Source of the DNA: an uncultured Marinilabiliales bacterium
GTDB lineage: Bacteria; Bacteroidota; Bacteroidia; Bacteroidales; BM520
Direction of reading: 5' to 3'
Assembly: GCA_937877575.1 (NCBI GenBank)
Contig: CALFIZ010000278.1
Coordinates: forward strand, 1-6,454
DNA length: 6,454 nt
Position 1 is the stretch's first letter; every line of letters starts with the position of its first letter. Positions 1 to 6,454 of this stretch are shown piece after piece. Below the pieces are notes generated by a model that did not search any database, was not told where the DNA came from, and saw nothing but the letters and a program-made list of their open reading frames with translations. The translations under genes were made by a program, and so were the position numbers.

Positions 1-18
1 ATAAAAACGAAAAAAAGT

Positions 19-52
19 AACCGCCAATAGCTTTTCCTAGGAGCTGGCGGTT
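19..52. terminator. Bidirectional intrinsic terminator
   Basis: An 8-bp stem pairs AACCGCCA (19-26) with TGGCGGTT (45-52), around an 18-base loop in which GCT (30-32) can pair with AGC (42-44) after a small bulge. On the plus strand the stem runs into TTCTTTTTCT (51-60). On the minus strand it runs into a run of seven T (bases 16 to 10) and then TTTTT. Both sides therefore look like Rho-independent terminators. It most likely ends a gene to the left of the window and insulates the xylosidase promoter from read-through. The GC-rich stem and T tracts are seen directly; the role is inferred. Confidence 0.75.
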
Positions 53-60
53 CTTTTTCT

Positions 61-170
61 GCCTTCGAATTGGGAGCGACCGTCTACTGGTGCGCCCTTG
101 CTTATTTTTATGATAACACATTCCGGAACTTTTGTCAAGGGTTTTCCGGAAATTTTTTATGCAAATCGTA
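61..170 (+). other. Intergenic leader upstream of the xylosidase promoter
   Basis: This stretch between the terminator and the -35 box holds no convincing gene, tRNA or riboswitch. The first 50 bases (61-110) have no structure that I recognise. The rest is A/T-rich and contains the paired TTCCGGAA palindromes listed separately. It ends against a weak CG-centred dyad that overlaps the -35 box. It is probably the regulatory region of the xylosidase gene. Confidence 0.5.
121..158 (+). promoter_or_regulatory. Paired TTCCGGAA palindromes with a T6 tail
   Basis: Two identical self-complementary octamers, TTCCGGAA, lie at 121-128 and 144-151, with centres 23 bp apart. The second is followed by six T (153-158). 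There are two readings. They may be a pair of operator half-sites or sites for a dimeric regulator, about two helical turns apart and just upstream of the -35 box. Alternatively, they may pair with each other as an 8-bp stem with a 15-base loop, which with the T run would be a weak intrinsic terminator. The repeat is seen directly; its function is undecided, and I do not recognise the motif as a known regulator site. Confidence 0.4.
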
Positions 171-199
171 TTGACTGTATTCCCCAAATATGTTATAAT
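171..199 (+). promoter_or_regulatory. Sigma-A/sigma-70 promoter of the GH43 gene
   Basis: The -35 box TTGACT (171-176) is followed by a 17-base spacer and a perfect -10 box TATAAT (194-199), preceded by TG plus one base (191-193) as an extended -10 element. Transcription would start near 206, giving a 5' untranslated leader of about 25 bases. This is the standard housekeeping promoter of Firmicutes and Proteobacteria. It differs from the Bacteroidota type (TTTG near -33, TAnnTTTG near -7), which separates this piece from the rpoBC piece further right. Confidence 0.85.
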
Positions 200-215
200 G
201 GAAAAAATATCATTT

Positions 216-220
216 GGAGG
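216..220 (+). promoter_or_regulatory. Shine-Dalgarno that fixes the GH43 start at 231
   Basis: GGAGG lies 10 bases upstream of the ATG at 231. The frame is open upstream to 132, but an in-frame ATG at 198 overlaps the -10 box and one at 132 lies upstream of the promoter, so neither can be the start of this transcript. The start at 231 also places the conserved GFYPDPS motif at residues 10-16, as in characterised GH43 xylosidases. Confidence 0.85.
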
Positions 221-230
221 ATTTTTGACA

Positions 231-1469
231 ATGCGATACCATAACCCCATTATTTCAGGCTTTTACCCTGACCCTAGTATCTGCCGTGCAGGGGATACTT
301 ATTATCTGGTGACAAGTTCATTTCAGTTTTTTCAGGGTGTGCCATTATTTGAAAGTCAAGACCTTATCAACTGGCGACAGATTGGCAACGTCCTGACGAG
401 AGATTCTCAGCTTCCATTGAGCAAGGCGAATTCCGTCGGGGGCATTTATGCGCCTACTATCCGCTATCATGACGGACGTTTCTACATGGTAACAACCAAC
501 GTTTCAGAAGGCGGTAATTTTTACGTCTGGACGGATGATATTCACGGCGAATGGTCTGAGCCGATTTATGTGGAGCAAGACGGCATTGACCCCTCTCTGT
601 ACTTCGAGGACGGTCACGCCTATTTCATGAGCAACGGCACGGATGATAACGGCATTCATGGGATTGTCCAGTGTGAAATTGACATTGCAACCGGAAAGAA
701 ACTTTCCTCTGCAAAATGTATCTGGCAAGGTACAGGCGGACGTTTTCTGGAAAGTCCGCATTTGTATAAAATCGGGAAATATTACTATTTGATGGCATCC
801 GAAGGCGGTACGGAATACGGTCATATGGTGGTTTATGCGAGAAGTGAAAATTTGTACGGAGATTTCGAGAATTATTCACATAATCCGGTTTTGACAAACC
901 GCAATCTCGGGGGCTATCTGTTGCAGGGGTGTGGTCATGCGGATTTGGTGGAGGATACGGCTGGTAATTGGTGGATGGTGCATCTCGGCTTCCGTCAGAT
1001 TGATGAATGGGTCATGCATCATATCACCGGAAGAGAAGTCTACCTTGCGCCGGTGACATTCGATGAAAATGGCTGGTTTACCGCCGGAATTGACGGCACA
1101 AACCGCCTTGAGGTGGAGACTGACCGCATTCCGGAAACAATCGTTCAGAAGCCGTTCGGGAAAATTACGTTTGAGAATACTACCCCTTGGCTGGAATGGT
1201 GCAGTATTCAAAATCCCGTTCGTGAAAATTATGCGTTTGCTGATAATTGCCTGAAATTGCGCAGTAACGGAAATTCCCTTGATGATGCGCAAAATGCGCC
1301 GACTTTCTACGGAATCCGTCAAAAGGAAATGAAACTGCATATCGAAGTCAATGTCAATGTTCCGGATGGTGAAGCAGGAATCACGCTCTATATGACACCC
1401 GAACAGCATTACGAAATTGCCGTCCGCAATGGGGAAGTGTTCAAACGTCAGAGAATCGGTGATTTGTGT
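231..1469 (+). CDS. GH43 beta-xylosidase, 3' end missing at chimeric join
   Basis: Glycoside hydrolase family 43 enzyme of the xylan beta-1,4-xylosidase type, which releases xylose (and often arabinose) from xylo-oligosaccharides by an inverting mechanism. The five-bladed propeller occupies roughly residues 4-310. Its expected catalytic residues are present: general base D14 in GFYPDPS, the pKa-modulating D120 in GIDPS, and general acid E174 in ESPHLYK, followed by the family-typical EGGTEYGHMV (191-200). Spacing matches the Selenomonas enzyme SXA (D14, D127, E186). There is no signal peptide or membrane segment, so it should act in the cytoplasm on imported oligosaccharides. A beta-sandwich C-terminal domain starts around residue 320 and is cut near residue 413; family members usually have about 530-540 residues. 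Codons after about 1470 are antisense rpoC, not xylosidase. The exact substrate (xyloside or arabinofuranoside) cannot be settled from sequence. The family call is firm; the 3' boundary is uncertain by about 15 bases. Confidence 0.92.
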
Positions 1470-1484
1470 GACCACACGTCCCCA
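1470..1484. other. Chimeric junction between GH43 and rpoC pieces
   Basis: Left of this interval the plus strand codes for a GH43 protein up to its IGDLC segment. Right of it the minus strand codes for RpoC, with conserved NQVIDTW ending at the codon 1482-1484. Neither homology continues through. The interval contains CACACGTC (1473-1480), an exact 8-base piece of the TruSeq adapter, in the same orientation as the adapter at the right end of the contig. Extended to 1470-1480 the match is 10 of 11. The join is seen as loss of both protein homologies; the adapter link is inference. Confidence 0.85.
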
Positions 1485-3581
1485 AGTATCGATTACCTGA
1501 TTGTACCTTTCGGTGTTTGTTATGTTACCAAAGTTGTATTCATCTGTGATTTCGTCAACCTTTCCATGGGCATCCTCTATCAGGGCCGCCTTGTTTTCAG
1601 GAATAAGAATGTCTCCGAGATTGAATGACAGACCGGCTTCGAATGCATTCCTGTATCCCATTTCTTTCATGGCATCCAGAAATTTGATTGTTGAAGTGTT
1701 ATCGGTTTTCTTGAGGACATCACTGATGATATCCCTGACATTTTTCTTCTTTAACAGCTGGTTGATAAACGGATAGGTAGGCGGAGTGACCCGGTTGAAC
1801 AGGACTCTGCCAGTTGTGGTATGAATATTTTCGTATTTGTTTGTCTCAACGTTCAATATCCTGACGGTTATGCCTGCATGCATGTCAACTTTATGTTCGT
1901 TGTATGCTATTATGACCTCTTCAGGAGAGTAGAATCTCAGACCCTCGCCCTTGATTGGGTATTCAGGAGTGCTTTTCCTTTCCTTGGTCATGTAATAAAG
2001 ACCGAGAATCATATCCTGTGACGGGACTGTAGTAGGAGCGCCGTTGGCAGGATTAAGGATGTTGTGAGAAGCCAGCATCAACATTTGTGCTTCGAGGACT
2101 GCCGCATTTCCCAATGGTACATGGACAGCCATCTGGTCACCGTCGAAGTCGGCGTTGAATGCCGTACATGCTAACGGGTGCAGCTGTATTGCCTTACCTT
2201 CGATAAGTTTGGGCTGGAATGCCTGAATACCAAGACGGTGAAGTGTAGGAGCACGGTTGAGCAGTATTGGGTGCCCCTTGAGTATGTTCTCGAGGATATC
2301 CCATACAACGGTGTCCTTCTTGTCAACAATCTTTTTTGCTGATTTAACTGTTTTGACGATACCTCTTTCGATAAGTTTCCTGATGATGAACGGCTTGTAT
2401 AATTCTGATGCCATTTCCTTAGGCAGACCGCATTCGTTAAGTTTCAGTTCAGGGCCTACAACGATAACGGAACGACCGGAATAGTCAACACGTTTACCGA
2501 GCAGGTTCTGACGGAAACGGCCTTGCTTGCCTTTCAGACTGTCGCTCAATGACTTGAGGGCGTTGTTCGCTTCAGGTCTTACTGAGTTTGTTTTGCGGGA
2601 ATTGTTGAGCAAAGCATCAACAGCCTCCTGGAGCATACGTTTTTCATTACGCATGATGACGTCCGGAGCTTTGATTTCGATAAGGCGTTTCAGTCGGTTA
2701 TTACGGATGATGACTCTTCGGTAAAGGTCGTTAAGGTCAGATGTTGCAAATCTTCCGCCATCCAATGGTACGAGAGGACGCAGCTCAGGCGGAATGACCG
2801 GCACTACCTTTATGATCATCCATTCAGGACGGTTTTCCATCTTCTTGTTTGCTTCACGGAATGCTTCGAAAACATGGAGACGTTTGAGTGCTTCAGCCTT
2901 TCTTTGCTGTGATGTCTCTTCATCGGCTATTTTACGCAGAGCAGCAGCATCAGCGTCAAGATCTATCTTTGAAAGAAGTTCGCAGATGGCTTCTGCGCCC
3001 ATCTTTGCAACGAACTTGTCCGGATCTGAATCGTCAAGATATTGATTCTCAGCCGGAAGGTCTTTAACGATGTTGTAGTATTCTTCTTCCGTGAGGAGGT
3101 CCATATAGTGACTGCCGTTTATTTCAGGGTTTTGGGCTACGATGCCCGGATTGATGACAATGAACTTTTCATAGTAAATGATACTGTCAAGTTTCTTGGT
3201 CTGAAGTCCGAGCAGAGCTCCTATCTTGTTTGGAAGAGAGCGGAAATACCAGATATGAGCTACAGGGACGACGAGTTTTATGTGTCCAGAGTTCTCTCTA
3301 CGTACTTTTTTCTCAGTTACTTTGACGCCGCAACGGTCGCAAATTATACCTTTGTATCTGATTCTTTTATATTTGCCGCAATGACATTCCCAGTCCTTAA
3401 CGGGTCCGAATATCTTTTCGCAGAAAAGACCGTCGGCTTCCGGCTTGTAGGTTCTATAGTTGATGGTCTCCGGTTTCAGCACCTCACCGCAGGAACGTTC
3501 CAGTATAGATTCCGGTGATGCAAGGCTGATGGTTATAGACTTGAAATTATTGTTGCTTTTTTGTTCACTTTTGTATGCCAT
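1482..3581 (-). CDS. rpoC: RNA polymerase beta' subunit, N-terminal 700 residues
   Basis: The beta' subunit forms the catalytic centre of the core RNA polymerase together with beta. Visible in order: the zinc ribbon with C66, C68, C81 and C84 (E. coli C70, C72, C85, C88); the clamp; the RFRQNLLGKRVDYSGRSVI segment around residues 355-373; the RAPTLHRLGIQAF segment (443-455); and the active-site loop NADFDGDQM (476-484), whose D478, D480 and D482 hold the catalytic magnesium. The last native segment is the secondary-channel rim region ending in NQVIDTW (W700). The bridge helix, trigger loop and C-terminal half are absent; full-length proteins have about 1,400 residues. The start ATG lies 32 bases after the rpoB stop and has no Shine-Dalgarno, only an A/T-rich leader, as is common in Bacteroidota. 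The frame stays open through the junction to 876, but those 201 residues are antisense xylosidase. Truncation is an assembly effect, since rpoC is essential. Confidence 0.97.
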
Positions 3582-3613
3582 TGATAACTATGTTTTTAAG
3601 TGATCTTCAATGA
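3582..3613 (-). promoter_or_regulatory. SD-less rpoB-rpoC spacer
   Basis: These 32 bases separate the rpoB TAA from the rpoC ATG. They contain no GGAG-like element and no terminator, so the two genes are cotranscribed and rpoC translation starts from an A/T-rich leader. This contrasts with the GGAGG site of the GH43 gene at the left of the window and supports a different, Bacteroidota-like host for this piece. Confidence 0.6.
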
Positions 3614-6428
3614 TTATTCAAATGTAATGTTTAAGCCGAGGCATCTAAGTTCGTGTACGAGAACGTTGAAGGATTCCGGAAGGTTAGGTTCCGGCATGAC
3701 ATCTCCTTTTACAATAGCTTCGTATGCTTTTGCTCTTCCTTGTACATCATCTGATTTTACAGTAAGAATTTCTTGAAGTATATTTGATGCGCCGAATGCT
3801 TCGAGAGCCCATACCTCCATTTCACCGAAACGCTGGCCGCCGAATTGTGCTTTACCGCCCAAAGGCTGCTGTGTAATCATGGAATATGGTCCTATGGAAC
3901 GTGCGTGCATCTTGTCATCAACCATGTGGTGCAGCTTAATCATGTAGATGTATCCGACTGTTGCAGGTTCTGTGAATCTTTCGCCTGTTTCGCCGTTATA
4001 CAGGTAACACATGCCGTTTTCCGGCAGTCCGGCTTTCCTTATGTAGGAGTTGACCTCTTCGAGAGATGCACCATCGAAGATAGGTGTTGCGAATTTGACC
4101 CCTAATTCATGGCCGGCCCATCCCAGTATGGTCTCGAATATTTGTCCGAGATTCATACGTGAAGGTACACCCAATGGGTTAAGTACTATGTCAACAGGTG
4201 TTCCGTCTTCGAGGAAAGGCATATCCTCCTCTCTCACTATTCTGGAAACAATACCCTTGTTACCGTGACGACCTGACATCTTGTCACCAACTCTGAGTTT
4301 ACGCTTCTTTGCAACATAAACCTTTGCCATTTGGACGATATCGCTTGGCAGTTCATCGCCAACTGAGGTCACAAACTTCTCGCGGTTGTATCTGCCGAGG
4401 ATCTCCTTGTATTTCTGGTTGTAATTGAAGATAATACGTTTGATGGTCTCGTTTTTTGATGCATCGGTAGTCCAGTTGTTGGCATTGACTATGGTGTAGT
4501 CAACTGTTGACAGGTTCTTCTGGTTGTATTTTGTTCTCTTAGGAATTATTTCTTCCCTGTAGTTGTTATATACTCCCTGGCTTGACTTGCCGTTGAGCAG
4601 TGAAAACAGCTTGCTGACGACTTTTGTGTGAAGTTCGTCAAATTCCTTTTTGTACTTTTCATCCGTGGCTGCAAGGGTTTCTTTTTCCTTGGCTCTTTGC
4701 TTGCGGTCCTTGATTGATTTGGAGAACAGTTTGGTGCTGATTACAACGCCCTTCATTGAAGGAGGTGCTTTCATGGAGGCATCTTTAACGTCACCCGCCT
4801 TGTCACCGAAGATTGCTCTGAGGAGTTTTTCTTCAGGAGTAGGATCGCTCTCACCCTTAGGTGAAATTTTACCTATAAGGATGTCACCTTCAACGACTTC
4901 TGCGCCGACTCTTACGAGACCATTGGCGTCAAGGTCTTTGGTTGCGTCTGCACTGACGTTAGGAATATCATTGGTTAACTCTTCGATACCGCGTTTTGTG
5001 TCACGGACTTCGAGAGTGAATTCTTCAATATGAACTGATGTGAAGATATCTTCCTTAAGTACTCTTTGGGAGATTACTATGGCATCCTCATAGTTGTAGC
5101 CTTTCCAAGGCATGAAGGCAACCTTCATATTGCGTCCGAGGGCCAGTTCGCCGTTCTGGGTTCCGTAGCCTTCGCACAGAGGCTGTCCTTTTTCAACTCT
5201 GTCGCCTCTTCTTACGATAGGGCGGAGGTTGATGCAGGTGCTTTGGTTGGTACGTCTGTATTTTGTAAGATGATAGGTCTTGACAGGTTCGTCGAAGCTT
5301 TCAAATTCATCTTCAGCGGTTCTGTCATATCTTATCGTGATAGTGGTTGAGTCGGAATATTCCACTGTGCCGTTGCCTTCTGCGTTGATGAGAACACGGG
5401 AATCCTTCACGACAGGAATTTCGATACCTGTTCCTACGATTGGAACTTCCGGATTCAGCAGCGGAACGGCCTGACGCATCATGTTGGAACCCATCAGGGC
5501 TCTGTTAGCATCATCGTGTTCGAGGAATGGAATCAGTGATGCGGCGATGGATGCAATCTGGTTAGGCGCAACGTCTATCAGCTGGACTTCTTCCTTTGAA
5601 ACGATAGGGAAGTCGGCTAAACGTCTTGCTTTGACTCTTGTTTCTGTTATGTTGCCCTGGTCGTCTATTTCAGTCTTGGCCTGAGCAATGTTCTTGCCTT
5701 CTTCTTCTTCAACAGTCATGTATTTAGGCTGCTGTTCTATGCACACCCTGCTGTTTTCGACCGGCAGGTAAGGGGTTTCGATAAATCCGAGGTTGTTGAT
5801 GCGTGCATAGACGCTGAGCGATGAAATAAGACCGATGTTAGGGCCTTCAGGAGTTTCAATGGTACACAGACGACCGTAGTGGGTGTAGTGTACGTCACGA
5901 ACCTCAAATCCTGCGTGTTCACGGGAAAGACCGCCGGGACCGAGGGAGGAAATTCTTCTCTTGTGTGTGATTTCCGACAACGGGTTTGTCTGGTCCATGA
6001 ACTGTGACAGCTGGTTTGTACCGAAGAATGAGTTGATTACTGATGACAGAGCCTTGGCGTTGATAAGTTCGGCCGGTGTAAATGTCTCATTGTCTCTGAC
6101 ATTCATTCTTTCCTTGATGGTACGTGTCATACGGAGAAGACCGACGCAGAACTGGTTGTAGAACTGTTCGCCTACTGTTCTGATACGGCGGTTGCTCAAG
6201 TGGTCAATATCATCGACTTCAACTTTGGAGTTGATAAGACGGATAAGGTAGTTTATTATGGATATAATATCTTTGTTCGTAAGCACTCTTACGTCAGGAG
6301 ATATGTCGAGTCCGAGTTTTTTGTTGATTTTATATCGTCCCACGTCACCGAGGTCATATCTCTTGTCAGAGAAGAAGAGTTTCTCTATGACGCCGCGTGC
6401 GGTCTCTTCATCTGGAGGGTCTGAGTTG
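3614..6428 (-). CDS. rpoB: RNA polymerase beta subunit, C-terminal 937 residues
   Basis: The beta subunit of core RNA polymerase, the rifampicin target. The 5' end is missing: about 330-370 residues are lost beyond the contig edge. The native protein begins at NSDPPDEET (first full codon 6425-6427). Features in order are the rifampicin region (QLSQFMDQ to SSLGPGGL, about 5930-6013), followed by REHAGFEVRDVHYTHYGRLC and ETPEGPNIGL; the KRKLRVGDKMSGRHGNKG block with active-centre lysines (about 4250-4305); and the C-terminal clamp-contacting QQPLGGKAQFGGQRFGEMEV and ESFNVL segments before the stop. A lysine-rich segment between ISTKLFSK and VGDELPSD fits Bacteroidota homologues as I remember them. 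The E. coli positions Q513, D516, H526 and S531 are all wild type. The reading frame continues to a GTG at 6443-6445, but that codon and the first residues (xCSSDL) are translated adapter. The complete protein would follow rplL in the usual operon. Confidence 0.97.
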
Positions 6429-6454
6429 AGATCGGAAGAGCACACGTCTGAACT
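6429..6454 (+). other. Illumina TruSeq adapter remnant
   Basis: The terminal 26 bases match the start of the standard TruSeq read-through adapter (AGATCGGAAGAGC and onward) without a mismatch. On the minus strand they read in frame into rpoB as the well-known artefact peptide ending CSSDL. They are synthetic sequence left by incomplete trimming and should be removed before any gene calling. Because the adapter starts directly after 6428, that base marks the end of a sequenced insert. Confidence 0.98.

Noticed and set aside
61..110. Possible tRNA or riboswitch in the leader
   Set aside because: I tried both strands and found no cloverleaf, no T-arm consensus in place and no recognisable riboswitch core.
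132..230. N-terminal extension of the xylosidase of 33 residues
   Set aside because: It would start upstream of the promoter. The GGAGG at 216-220, the promoter at 171-199 and the family's usual distance from start to the catalytic aspartate all favour 231.
504..897. Minus-strand open frames inside the xylosidase
   Set aside because: They are antisense to a clear GH43 domain with intact catalytic residues and show no start signals or recognisable motifs.
3042..3518. 158-codon open frame on the plus strand
   Set aside because: It is entirely antisense to well-conserved rpoC, lacks a ribosome binding site and resembles no protein family. Other plus-strand open frames over rpoB and rpoC were dropped for the same reason.
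231..3581. Horizontal transfer or insertion of a xylosidase gene into rpoC
   Set aside because: It would remove the bridge helix and trigger loop of an essential enzyme. There are no inverted repeats, target duplications or transposase at the join, and the contig already carries library adapter sequence.
1..6454. A previously undescribed biological system
   Set aside because: The window is accounted for by one carbohydrate-use gene, two housekeeping genes, a chimeric join and adapter. No repeats, CRISPR array, phage or defence genes are visible.

Overview
The window looks like a short-read metagenome assembly contig rather than a contiguous stretch of one genome. It appears to join two unrelated pieces of bacterial DNA, and its last 26 bases are Illumina TruSeq adapter.

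Left piece (1 to about 1470). A bidirectional intrinsic terminator (19-52) closes an unseen neighbour. A leader of about 170 bases follows, with two TTCCGGAA palindromes and a near-consensus sigma-A/sigma-70 promoter (TTGACT, 17-base spacer, TGT then TATAAT). A GGAGG ribosome binding site then precedes the first 413 codons of an intracellular GH43 beta-xylosidase. The promoter and Shine-Dalgarno style point to a Firmicutes-like (Bacillota) gut or rumen fibre degrader.

Right piece (about 1482-6428, minus strand). This is the rpoB-rpoC operon. It holds the last 937 residues of the RNA polymerase beta subunit, a 32-base gap without a Shine-Dalgarno, and the first 700 residues of the beta' subunit. 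The protein features and the SD-less, A/T-rich rpoC leader suggest Bacteroidota, probably Bacteroidales.

Junction (about 1470-1484). The xylosidase loses its C-terminal domain at the same point where rpoC loses its second half, and the two genes face each other. Because rpoC is essential, this arrangement is best explained as an assembly or library chimera. The reading frames run through the join and produce two false tails: 85 residues on the xylosidase and 201 on RpoC. The junction carries an 8-base exact match to the same adapter that ends the contig, which may hint at the cause.

I see no undescribed biological system here. The most useful result is that this contig should be split at about 1470-1484 and trimmed at 6428. 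Real biology worth noting is the xylosidase promoter region and the wild-type rifampicin-binding region in rpoB.
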